Of a stretch of DNA of 5,716 nt, positions 1-5,714 are shown piece after piece; the stretch's first letter is position 1, and every line of letters begins with the position of its first letter. Source of the stretch: Prevotellaceae bacterium (lineage in GTDB: Bacteria; Bacteroidota; Bacteroidia; Bacteroidales; UBA932); NCBI GenBank assembly GCA_031264645.1, contig JAISDR010000229.1:1-5716 (forward strand). The letters are read 5' to 3'. Position numbers and translations under genes: made by a program. The notes below the pieces were generated by a model. That model saw only the letters and a list, made by a program, of their open reading frames with translations, made no database searches and had not been told where the DNA came from.

Positions 1-720
1 TCGCTTGATGCGGCGACGGGAAACATACTGGAAGTCGGTCCGGGGACAGGGGTTCTGACGCAATTCCTGCTTCAACGTCCCGAAAATCTGAAACTGGTGG
101 AGATCGACAGGGAATCAATAGCCTTTTTGAAGAATACATATCCCGAATTTCGGGATTCCAAAACTGTACGGAACAGGGAAATATCATTATATCGGGAAGA
201 CTTTCTCGAAATGGAACTTGACAGTCTGTTTGGCGGAAACAGTTTCTCCGTGACAGGAAATTTCCCGTACAACATTTCGTCTCAAATCTTCTTCAAGATT
301 ATAAAATATAAGGAAATCATACCCGAACTTGTTGGCATGGTGCAGAAAGAAGTCGCCGAGCGCATGGTCGCCCTTCCGGGGAAAAAGACGTACGGGATTC
401 TTAGCGTACTGTTACAGCGCTGGTACAATATTGAGTATCTGTTTACCGTGGATGAGAACGTATTTATTCCGCCACCGAAAGTCAAGTCGGCAGTTATAAG
501 AATGACGCGCAACGACCGTCAGGACATGCAGTGCAACGAAGAGCTTTTTATCAGGACAGTCAAGACAACCTTTAATCAGCGGCGCAAGACAATCAGAAAT
601 TCGATAAAACCCTTGCTGGGAAATAAAACATACGATTGCAGTTTCATGAATTTGCGCCCCGAGCAGCTGACTATTGCACAGTTTATCGACTTCACAAACG
701 AACTGGAGAAAATTTTATGA
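1..720 (+). CDS. rsmA: 16S rRNA (adenine(1518)-N(6)/adenine(1519)-N(6))-dimethyltransferase RsmA (KsgA), 5' end missing
   Basis: The reading frame is open from the first base, so the gene enters from the left edge. 239 codons remain and about 25-30 N-terminal residues of a typical family member are missing. RsmA dimethylates two adjacent adenines in the helix 45 loop of 16S rRNA during small-subunit maturation, using SAM. Seen, in codons counted from base 1: SAM motif I LEVGPGTGVLT (10-20), the acidic ribose-binding loop VEID (33-36), catalytic motif IV NFPYNIS (87-93; NLPY in many phyla), the following segment with KEVAERM, the PPPKVKSAVIRM stretch, and a C-terminal helical domain with the family signature FNQRRKTIRN. 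The internal GTG at 97 is not a start, because the essential motif I lies upstream of it. The stop overlaps the start of the next gene (ATGA), suggesting translational coupling. Identity is very secure. Confidence 0.97.
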   Translation, partial: SLDAATGNILEVGPGTGVLTQFLLQRPENLKLVEIDRESIAFLKNTYPEFRDSKTVRNREISLYREDFLEMELDSLFGGNSFSVTGNFPYNISSQIFFKIIKYKEIIPELVGMVQKEVAERMVALPGKKTYGILSVLLQRWYNIEYLFTVDENVFIPPPKVKSAVIRMTRNDRQDMQCNEELFIRTVKTTFNQRRKTIRNSIKPLLGNKTYDCSFMNLRPEQLTIAQFIDFTNELEKIL

Positions 721-1514
721 CAAACTCGCTGCTCTGGAAAATAGAAAAAGACAGTTTCCCCCAGTCCTTCCTTTTCGGGACGATACATGTATATGATTCA
801 AACGTTTTCCGGATTCCGGACATACTGTATGAACTGATAGACTCGGCAGACATATACCTGCCCGAGTCCGACAACCGGCAAATATCATACGCAAGCATGC
901 TGGACTGCATCACGGTAAACGAGCCGGGTTATTCCCTGAAAAATTACTTCAGCGACGAAAGTTACGCTAAAATCCTGAGCCTCTCGAATGTTGAGCCGGA
1001 TATTCTGGACAAATACAAACCGTTTTTTGTCTCTTCCCTGATATTGACAGCCGAAGACATGCCGGGAGATTCCATTGATTATGAACTGCTGAGCCATGCT
1101 TCGCGTTCGGGGAAAATTATCCATGAACTCGAAAGCTTCGAAGAGCAGACGAATGCCATTGACAATATCCCGTACAGGGAACAGGCTGAAATAGTCGAAA
1201 ACAGTCTGCTCCCCTCAAGCGGGAGAAGCGATTTTAACAAACTGATGAACAGCTATAAGGAACAGGACTTACAGGCTTTGAAGGAAAATCTCAAGGAAAT
1301 GAAGCCCTCCGGAATATTCATCGATTCCATCCAGAAAAACAGGAATACGGACATGAGCAATAAAATTGACGCGCTGATAAGCAGGGGATATTCGCTGTTT
1401 GTTGCCGCAGGCGCCCTGCATCTTGTTGATACGGACGGCGTCAAAGGGATAATATCCATTCTCGAAGACAAGGGCTACAGACTGGAAGCCATTAATTTTT
1501 CATTCACAGTTTAA
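717..1514 (+). CDS. TraB/GumN family protein (putative TIKI-like metalloprotease fold), no signal peptide
   Basis: This 265-residue protein starts at the ATG that overlaps the rsmA stop as ATGA. An in-frame start at 636 exists but would overlap rsmA by 85 bases, and it precedes the conserved family beginning (SLLWKIE). Motifs: GTIH at 21-24 after a conserved FLF strand, an acidic site LPES around E50, a central region ending in HELESFEEQ (136-144) that matches the conserved LExxxEQ signature, NRNxDM around 208-213, and GALH at 232-235 followed by DGV and a C-terminal KGYRLE strand. The paired Gxx(x)H motifs and the glutamate are the proposed metal or catalytic residues of the TraB/GumN/TIKI superfamily (PF01963). 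Many bacterial relatives are exported, but I see no signal peptide, so this one is probably cytoplasmic. Its substrate is unknown. Linkage to rsmA and a methyltransferase suggests co-expression but does not define a function. Confidence 0.88.
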   Translation: MTNSLLWKIEKDSFPQSFLFGTIHVYDSNVFRIPDILYELIDSADIYLPESDNRQISYASMLDCITVNEPGYSLKNYFSDESYAKILSLSNVEPDILDKYKPFFVSSLILTAEDMPGDSIDYELLSHASRSGKIIHELESFEEQTNAIDNIPYREQAEIVENSLLPSSGRSDFNKLMNSYKEQDLQALKENLKEMKPSGIFIDSIQKNRNTDMSNKIDALISRGYSLFVAAGALHLVDTDGVKGIISILEDKGYRLEAINFSFTV

Positions 1515-1526
1515 AACGTTTTGAGC

Positions 1527-2168
1527 ATGACAGGTTTTTCCAAAGATATTTTTAACTACATATCATCGCACAGTTCGCCGGAAGACAGTCTGTTGCAGGA
1601 ACTGACGCGGACAACGCACCTTCACGCAATGCAGGCGAGAATGTTGTCGGGGCACATACAGGGAAAGTTTCTTGAGATGATAAGCAAAATGATTTCTCCC
1701 TCAAACATTTTGGAGATAGGTACATTTACGGGCTATTCCGCCATTTGTCTGGCTAAGGGATTGACGTCCGCCGGCGTTTTACACACGATAGACGTGGACG
1801 ACGAATTGCGGTACATTGCAGAAGACTTTATAAGCCGCTCGTCCGCAGGGGATAAAATCAGACTGTACACGGGCGACGCTCTGCAGATTATCCCGCAGAT
1901 GGACGTCCTGTTCGACCTTGTTTTCATCGACGGCGACAAAAGAGAATACACCGCATATTACAATCTTGCAATCGAAAAGCTGAGAAAAGGCGGTTATATC
2001 ATTGCCGACAATGTTCTGTGGTCGGGCAAAGTGCTTGAAGATGCAAAATCCAATGACAGGTTCACTATGGAATTACAGTCTTTCAATGATTTCATACAAA
2101 ACGACGCCCGTGTCGAAAACCTGCTGCTTCCCGTACGCGATGGAATGATGATTATCAGGAAGAGATAA
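1527..2168 (+). CDS. class I SAM-dependent O-methyltransferase (COMT/YrrM-like, Methyltransf_3 family)
   Basis: The 213-residue product has the usual length for bacterial catechol-O-methyltransferase-like enzymes. Motifs: an N-terminal helical part with RTTHLHAMQARML (28-40), SAM motif I LEIGTFTGYSA (62-72), TIDVDDEL (87-94) for ribose binding, GDAL (116-119), the metal-binding FIDGDK (133-138, D135), and IIADNVLWSGKV (158-169) with D161/N162, expected to complete the divalent-metal site. The C-terminus ends in the typical LPVRDGMMIIRK strand. The family moves a methyl group from SAM to a hydroxyl; some relatives act on tRNA wobble uridine derivatives and others on small molecules, so the substrate cannot be read from the sequence. 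I chose ATG 1527 over the in-frame TTG two codons upstream because ATG is far commoner. The gene lies 12 bases after the TraB-like gene on the same strand and is probably last in that operon. Confidence 0.93.
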   Translation: MTGFSKDIFNYISSHSSPEDSLLQELTRTTHLHAMQARMLSGHIQGKFLEMISKMISPSNILEIGTFTGYSAICLAKGLTSAGVLHTIDVDDELRYIAEDFISRSSAGDKIRLYTGDALQIIPQMDVLFDLVFIDGDKREYTAYYNLAIEKLRKGGYIIADNVLWSGKVLEDAKSNDRFTMELQSFNDFIQNDARVENLLLPVRDGMMIIRKR

Positions 2169-2175
2169 ATATGTA

Positions 2176-2223
2176 GAATAGATGCGAATTTTCCCAAACT
2201 TGTCATTCTATTCGCCTTTTTTT
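2176..2223 (+). terminator. possible rho-independent terminator after the methyltransferase
   Basis: Just past the methyltransferase stop there are two alternative imperfect stems: GAATAGA (2176-2182) with TCTATTC (2207-2213), or GCGAAT (2184-2189) with ATTCGC (2210-2215). The second is followed by one C and then seven T residues (2217-2223). The T-tract and location fit a terminator for the rsmA cluster. The stems are short, AT-rich and enclose loops of 20 or more bases, so the call is weak. The same bases also encode the last residues of the TPR remnant on the other strand. Confidence 0.3.
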
Positions 2224-2544
2224 ACACGCATGGCTTCCTCAAGCGCCGGGATTAATTTGTATTTCACATACATATTACTGCTGTTTATTTCCAGCGCTTT
2301 TGAATAATAATCGCTTGCCTGTTCAACCTGTTCTTCCCGTACGGCAATTTGTCCTAAATATGAATAGGCGTCTTCGTGTCCCCAGCTGGGATATGTTTCT
2401 TTTTTTACTTTGTATTCTGAAAATAGCAATAACGCTTTCATAAGCTTTCTTTGCACTCGCCCCGTTTTTGAAATGGTCTCCGGACTCCATTGCGCCTCTA
2501 CTGTAACCGGCGCTTTTTTTGAAACTGTTTAAATACTTTTTCAT
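2208..2544 (-). pseudogene. frameshifted small TPR-containing protein (probable pseudogene or remnant)
   Basis: Two minus-strand frames together look like one protein. The upstream frame begins at ATG 2544 (MKKYLNSFKKSAGYSRGAME) and continues through GDHFKNGASAKKAYES, which resembles the first helix pair of a TPR. After about base 2440 it degrades into a basic, non-repeat-like tail. From about the same point another frame reads KALLLFSEYKVKKETYPSWG and then a convincing TPR: YSYLGQIAVREEQVEQASDY followed by YSKALEINSSN, ending at TAG 2208-2210. Joining the frames near 2440 would give a protein of about 110 residues. No long homopolymer lies at the junction, which argues for a true indel over a simple sequencing slip. 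TPRs mediate protein-protein contacts. This layout, a short TPR after a yP-containing helix, also resembles the C-terminal extension of some Bacteroidota esterase-like hydrolases, so it may be a leftover of a larger gene. In-frame stops lie upstream of 2544. Alternatively the distal frame alone, from GTG 2456, is a short functional ORF. Confidence 0.5.
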
Positions 2545-2635
2545 GATAAATTTATTTAATTGTTATAACTATCCCGCGGAGGGCAAGAATGAAATAATGT
2601 TTTATCATGTGTTTTAATTTTCTGCTAATCGGCGG

Positions 2636-2643
2636 CAAAGATA
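2636..2643 (-). promoter_or_regulatory. candidate Bacteroidota -7 element facing the TPR remnant
   Basis: Read on the minus strand the octamer is TATCTTTG, an exact match to the TAnnTTTG -7 consensus of Bacteroidota sigma-ABfr promoters. Transcription would run toward the TPR remnant with a leader of roughly 85 bases before ATG 2544. I see no clear TTTG-like -33 box at the right distance, so this stays tentative. Confidence 0.35.
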
Positions 2644-2662
2644 ACAATAGAAAAATTTCGCG

Positions 2663-2670
2663 TACTTTTG
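2663..2670 (+). promoter_or_regulatory. candidate Bacteroidota -7 promoter element for the two-component operon
   Basis: TACTTTTG matches the TAnnTTTG consensus exactly and lies 24 bases before the response-regulator ATG, leaving a short leader of under 20 bases. No good -33 TTTG is seen about 20 bases upstream; that place is taken by the opposed TATCTTTG element. A weak -33 would fit a promoter that needs an activator, possibly the regulator itself, but that is inference. Confidence 0.55.
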
Positions 2671-2694
2671 CACTGTTAATTTAGCAGGCGATAG

Positions 2695-3369
2695 ATGAAG
2701 ATTCTGATTATTGAGGACGAGTACCAGTTGTTGAAAACGATAGAAGAATTTCTATTGTCGGAAAAGTATATTGTGGAGAAAGCTACTGATTATTATTCTG
2801 CTGTTGAAAAAGTGATGATATACGATTATGACTGCATCCTGCTGGACATTTCACTGCCCGGAGGCAGCGGCTTGAAGATTCTTGACGAAATGAAAAAGGA
2901 AGGAAAAACCGGCAATATCATCATTATTTCTGCTAAAAATTCGCTCGAAGACAAGATTTCCGGTTTGGATTCCGGCGCGGACGATTATCTCACAAAACCT
3001 TTCCACGTCCTGGAACTGCACGCGCGGATTAAGGCGGTGCTGCGGCGAAAACAGATGGATGGCAAACAGACTGTCGCGCTCGGAGATTTGTCGGTCGATT
3101 TCGTGCAGCGACAGGTTCTTGTAAACAACAGACTGCTTAAACTCAACCGGAAAGAGTTTGACATGCTTAGTTTTTTCATAATAAACAAAAACCGCCTGAT
3201 TACCAAGGAGGCTTTGGCGGAACATGTCTGGGGCGACGACATGGATTTGGCGGACAGTTTTGACTTTGTATATTCGCAAGTCAAAAACCTGCGCAAGAAA
3301 CTGAAAAGCGCCGGCTCGGAAATAATCTTCGAAAACGTGTACGGAACAGGCTATATATTGAGGGTATGA
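2695..3369 (+). CDS. OmpR/PhoB-family DNA-binding response regulator
   Basis: The 224-residue protein has the full two-domain layout. Receiver domain (1-118): acidic pocket E7/D8/E9, phospho-acceptor D51 in LLDISLPGGSG, switch residue S79 in IIISAKN (Thr in many members), aromatic Y98, and the invariant K101-P102 in DDYLTKPF. Winged-helix effector domain (about 126-224): LNRKEFDMLSF (150-160), ITKEALAEHVWG (169-180), recognition helix around 187-204 (VYSQVKNLRKKL) and the wing YGTGYIL (216-222). All key residues are intact, so phosphorylation by the adjacent kinase is expected to promote dimerisation and binding to direct-repeat DNA. The stop overlaps the kinase start as ATGA. The targets are unknown; the exported PepSY-like genes downstream, preceded by an 11-base-period direct repeat, are the obvious local candidates. 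The family call is secure, a specific name is not. Confidence 0.96.
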   Translation: MKILIIEDEYQLLKTIEEFLLSEKYIVEKATDYYSAVEKVMIYDYDCILLDISLPGGSGLKILDEMKKEGKTGNIIIISAKNSLEDKISGLDSGADDYLTKPFHVLELHARIKAVLRRKQMDGKQTVALGDLSVDFVQRQVLVNNRLLKLNRKEFDMLSFFIINKNRLITKEALAEHVWGDDMDLADSFDFVYSQVKNLRKKLKSAGSEIIFENVYGTGYILRV

Positions 3370-4631
3370 AACTGATAAATCATTTGATATTACGGATAAG
3401 CATTGTTTTTACGGCAGTGATGCTTTTTTGGTCTGCAATCTGTTTTTTTCTGCAAATGAAAGAAATACACGACGGCAACGATGAGGGACTGACTAATCTG
3501 AAACAGGAATTTATTGCCAAAGCCAACAGCAGTCCGAAGTTTGCAGAAACGCTCGAGATGCATAATCCGCTAAACATCATTATCGAGGAAATCGCGTATG
3601 AAGAAGCGGCAGGCATTGTGGAAAACTTTACGACAGGCAAAATTTATTTCGCTACCGAAGAGGAAAAGGAAGAAGTGCGCATGCTTACCACCGCTTTCCG
3701 CTGCGAACAGAACGGAAAATATTACCGCCTGCAGTTTTTCACTTCCACTGTCGAAAGCAATGACCTGCTTGAAAATATACTTTGCCTGCTTTTAGGACTT
3801 TGGATAACGCTCTCGTTAACGATATTCGTTGCCGGAAAAATCATCATTGCCGGGGCTAACCGACCTTTCTACAATTTGCTGGACGAACTGAAAAAATTCC
3901 GCCTCGACAACAGCCGGATGATTGACTTTACTCAAACTGACGTCAGGGAATATGCGCAGTTGAACGAATCGGTGCGCGAAGTTCTGGAAGAAAACATCAA
4001 TACCTTTACCGGACAGAAAATCTTCATCGAGAATATTTCTCACGAACTGCAAACTCCTCTGAGCATTGTCATTGCCAAACTGGAACTGCTGATTGAAAAG
4101 TATCGCGACAACAGGGATTATGCCAGGGAAATTGCCGGCGTGTTAAATATTCTCAACAGGATGAAACGCCTTAATTCAAACCTGCTGCTGCTTTCGAAAA
4201 TCAAGAACAGGCAGTTCCCGGAAGTTTCGTCCGTAAATCTGCGTAATACGCTGAAACTGGCGCTCGATAATTTCGAAGACCTTGTTAATTATAAGGAAAT
4301 CACGGTGGAAGAATCCGGCGAGGCTTCGCCCTCGATGCAGATGAATGAAGACCTGGCGTATATTATGTTTAGCAACCTGATAAAAAATGCTGTTGCGCAT
4401 AACCGCAAGGGAGGCGAAATCGTAATCCGCTACGCTTCCGATTCGATAGAGATAGCCAACAGCGGAAATGCAGGCGCAGTCGACGTTTTCGAGCGCTACC
4501 GGAATGTTCCCGCTGATGAAACATCTTCGGGACTTGGACTTTCCATTGTCAAATCCATTACCGAACTGTACGGGATTGAGCTTGATTACCGGTACGATAA
4601 ATATCATGTTTTCACTTTGCATCTTAAATAA
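3366..4631 (+). CDS. membrane sensor histidine kinase, partner of the upstream response regulator
   Basis: The 421-residue protein has a membrane segment at about 8-30, an external region at about 31-135, a second membrane segment at about 136-162, a cytoplasmic linker, a HisKA domain and a HATPase_c domain. The H-box is NISHELQTPLS with phospho-acceptor H226. The N-box is NLIKNAVAHN (337-346) with N341. The G1 position reads IANSG (363-367) instead of the classical DxGxG, as is common in Bacteroidota kinases, and the G2 box is SSGLGLSIVKSI (387-398). The protein ends shortly after in HVFTLHL, so the catalytic domain is short but complete. The external region of about 105 residues shows no domain I recognise, and the linker has no obvious HAMP signature, so the stimulus cannot be predicted. 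Its start overlaps the regulator stop (ATGA), strong evidence for a cognate pair. It should autophosphorylate H226 and pass the phosphate to D51 of the regulator. Confidence 0.95.
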   Translation: MKLINHLILRISIVFTAVMLFWSAICFFLQMKEIHDGNDEGLTNLKQEFIAKANSSPKFAETLEMHNPLNIIIEEIAYEEAAGIVENFTTGKIYFATEEEKEEVRMLTTAFRCEQNGKYYRLQFFTSTVESNDLLENILCLLLGLWITLSLTIFVAGKIIIAGANRPFYNLLDELKKFRLDNSRMIDFTQTDVREYAQLNESVREVLEENINTFTGQKIFIENISHELQTPLSIVIAKLELLIEKYRDNRDYAREIAGVLNILNRMKRLNSNLLLLSKIKNRQFPEVSSVNLRNTLKLALDNFEDLVNYKEITVEESGEASPSMQMNEDLAYIMFSNLIKNAVAHNRKGGEIVIRYASDSIEIANSGNAGAVDVFERYRNVPADETSSGLGLSIVKSITELYGIELDYRYDKYHVFTLHLK

Positions 4632-4640
4632 TTCAAATAA

Positions 4641-4658
4641 TTCCAGATTCTTTCCAGA
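4641..4658 (+). promoter_or_regulatory. direct repeat TTCCAGA-N4-TTCCAGA, candidate response-regulator box
   Basis: Two perfect 7-base copies, at 4641-4647 and 4652-4658, are separated by four bases, giving an 11-base period, about one helical turn. The second copy ends nine bases before the -7 element TAGCTTTG, so the repeats cover the place where a -33 box would be. OmpR-family regulators typically bind tandem half-sites of this spacing. Assignment to the regulator encoded at 2695-3369 is inference from proximity and geometry. Confidence 0.45.
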
Positions 4659-4667
4659 ATTAACATG

Positions 4668-4675
4668 TAGCTTTG
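4668..4675 (+). promoter_or_regulatory. candidate Bacteroidota -7 promoter element for the PepSY-like gene pair
   Basis: TAGCTTTG is an exact match to TAnnTTTG in the 87-base gap after the kinase stop. The start of the first PepSY-like gene is 43 bases downstream, after an AT-rich leader with an A-run (TTTAAAAAAGAAG) typical of translation-initiation regions in this phylum. No good TTTG box lies about 20 bases upstream, where the direct repeat sits instead. It suggests that the PepSY-like genes can be transcribed apart from the two-component genes. Confidence 0.55.
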
Positions 4676-4718
4676 CATCAACAATTATATTTAATTACAA
4701 TTTAAAAAAGAAGTTAAA

Positions 4719-5246
4719 ATGAGATTAATCAGAGTTTCAGCAGCAGCGGCAGGCTTGTTTTTCCTTGTACAGACAGCTTTTGCCCAGGCTAATCCGGCAA
4801 TTTCAAATGAATATTCCAACGAGGAAATTGTCAGGATGATTAAAAAGTACAAAAGCGTTCATTCGCGCGACGCCGTTCCGTCGGCAACGCTTCATCAAAA
4901 GTTTCAAGCCGATTTTCCGAAAGCGCGCGATGTGGAATGGGAAAGCAACGGAGAAGTTTACGAAGTCGAATTCGAGCTGAAGTCCGGAGACTGCAAGGCT
5001 TACTATGATGCAAAGGGAAATTTGCTGATGCATGTTCAGGAAATTTACCGTTCGGAATTGCCCGCCGTCGTCAAAAATGCCGCCGAAAACAAATATCCGA
5101 AATACAAGTTCGAGGATATTGAAAAGATACGGCGGGGAAGCGAGGTCTTCTACAAAATCGAAATGGAACGCAAATCGTCCGATATGGAAGTCAAACTCCT
5201 GATAGGAGATGACGGCGCAATACTGAAAGAATCATTTGATTATTAA
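4719..5246 (+). CDS. secreted PepSY-like domain protein (PF11396-like) with Sec signal peptide
   Basis: The 175-residue product begins with a clear signal peptide: basic MRLIR, a hydrophobic core (about 7-18), and a type I cleavage site AFA|QA after residue 22, placing the mature protein in the periplasm or outside the cell. The mature part holds two related alpha/beta repeats. The first (about 58-103) runs LHQKFQADFPKARDVEWESN then YEVEFELKSG and YYDAKGNLL. The second (about 117-169) runs VVKNAAENKYPKYKFEDIEK then VFYKIEMERK and LIGDDGAIL. This helix-FP-x-strand-strand pattern is that of the PepSY-like family, once described as beta-lactamase-inhibitor-like. Members often sit next to two-component systems in Bacteroidota. 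The molecular role is not established; inhibition of peptidases or ligand sensing has been proposed for PepSY folds generally. It is probably co-transcribed with the gene 21 bases downstream, which encodes a second family member. Confidence 0.88.
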   Translation: MRLIRVSAAAAGLFFLVQTAFAQANPAISNEYSNEEIVRMIKKYKSVHSRDAVPSATLHQKFQADFPKARDVEWESNGEVYEVEFELKSGDCKAYYDAKGNLLMHVQEIYRSELPAVVKNAAENKYPKYKFEDIEKIRRGSEVFYKIEMERKSSDMEVKLLIGDDGAILKESFDY

Positions 5247-5267
5247 AATTTAAATTACAGGAATAAA

Positions 5268-5714
5268 ATGAAAGGAACAGCACGTTTAACGATGTTTTTG
5301 GCGCTTATGACTGCATTTTGCTCATGCGAAAAGGAAGAAATAATTACGGAAACGGAACTTCCTGCAACAAGCCGCGAGTTTGTCAGGACTCATTTTCCCG
5401 ATGCAGGGATAAGTCTTATTATCAGGGAAACAGAGACGTTTTCTTCCGACTATACCGTTTATCTGACCAACGGTTTTGAAATCGATTTTACAAAATCGGG
5501 CGACTGGGACGATGTGGACGGAAAATATACGGCAATACCCGAAAGTATTCTGAACTTATTGCCGCAGGGAATACCGGAATATGTGAAAAATACACTGAAA
5601 GACTGCCATATTGTCGAAGTGAATAAGGAACATTACGGATACGAAATCGAATTGTCCAACAGAATGGAACTGAAATTCAATTCAAAAGGAGAATTTATTC
5701 GTATTGACGACTAA
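5268..5714 (+). CDS. PepSY-like domain lipoprotein (PF11396-like)
   Basis: The 148-residue product has a short lipoprotein signal: basic start, hydrophobic core 8-17, and candidate lipidated cysteine C20 in AFCSC (C18 is a poorer alternative because Phe precedes it). The residues after C20 are EKEE, an acidic stretch with K-E-E like the lipoprotein export signals that send proteins to the cell surface in some Bacteroidota, so surface exposure is possible. The mature part matches the PepSY-like family well: LPATSREFVRTHFPDA (31-46), YLTNGFEIDFTKSGDWDDVD (65-84), GKYTAIPESIL (85-95), then a second half-repeat with EYVKNTLKDC (104-113) and YEIELSNRMELKFNSKGEF (125-143). The central IDFTKSGDWDDVDGK follows the family's common DFxxxGxWxxVdgk pattern closely, unlike the first paralogue, where it is degenerate. 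The gene follows that paralogue by 21 bases. Its biochemical role is unknown. The stop codon lies two bases before the window ends, so the gene is complete. Confidence 0.9.
   Translation: MKGTARLTMFLALMTAFCSCEKEEIITETELPATSREFVRTHFPDAGISLIIRETETFSSDYTVYLTNGFEIDFTKSGDWDDVDGKYTAIPESILNLLPQGIPEYVKNTLKDCHIVEVNKEHYGYEIELSNRMELKFNSKGEFIRIDD

Larger units (their letters stand above)
2545..2694. other. intergenic region between the TPR remnant and the response regulator
   Basis: I see no ORF and no RNA gene in these 150 bases. The half near 2545-2630 is AT-rich without a clear pattern. The part nearest the response regulator contains two opposed -7-like promoter elements, listed separately. The whole 2169-2694 stretch therefore holds only the possible terminator, the TPR remnant and these promoters. 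Confidence 0.6.

Noticed and set aside
636..716. upstream extension of the TraB/GumN-like protein
   Set aside because: It would overlap conserved rsmA codons by 85 bases, and the added residues precede the natural family N-terminus. ATG 717 in the ATGA overlap fits better.
2851..3279. 142-codon minus-strand ORF opposite the response regulator
   Set aside because: It lies wholly inside a gene with all receiver and winged-helix motifs; its translation shows no domain-like features. It is a shadow frame.
4176..4622. 148-codon minus-strand ORF opposite the 3' half of the histidine kinase
   Set aside because: It overlaps the coding bases of the N and G2 boxes and has no recognisable motif or promoter.
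4647..4660. hairpin ATTCT-TTCC-AGAAT after the kinase gene as a terminator
   Set aside because: The stem is five AT-rich pairs and no T-tract follows. The direct repeat in the same bases is a better explanation.
4468..4722. 84-codon plus-strand ORF running from inside the kinase across the intergenic gap
   Set aside because: It is out of frame with the kinase, its tail reads through the promoter and AT-rich leader, and it has no domain features.
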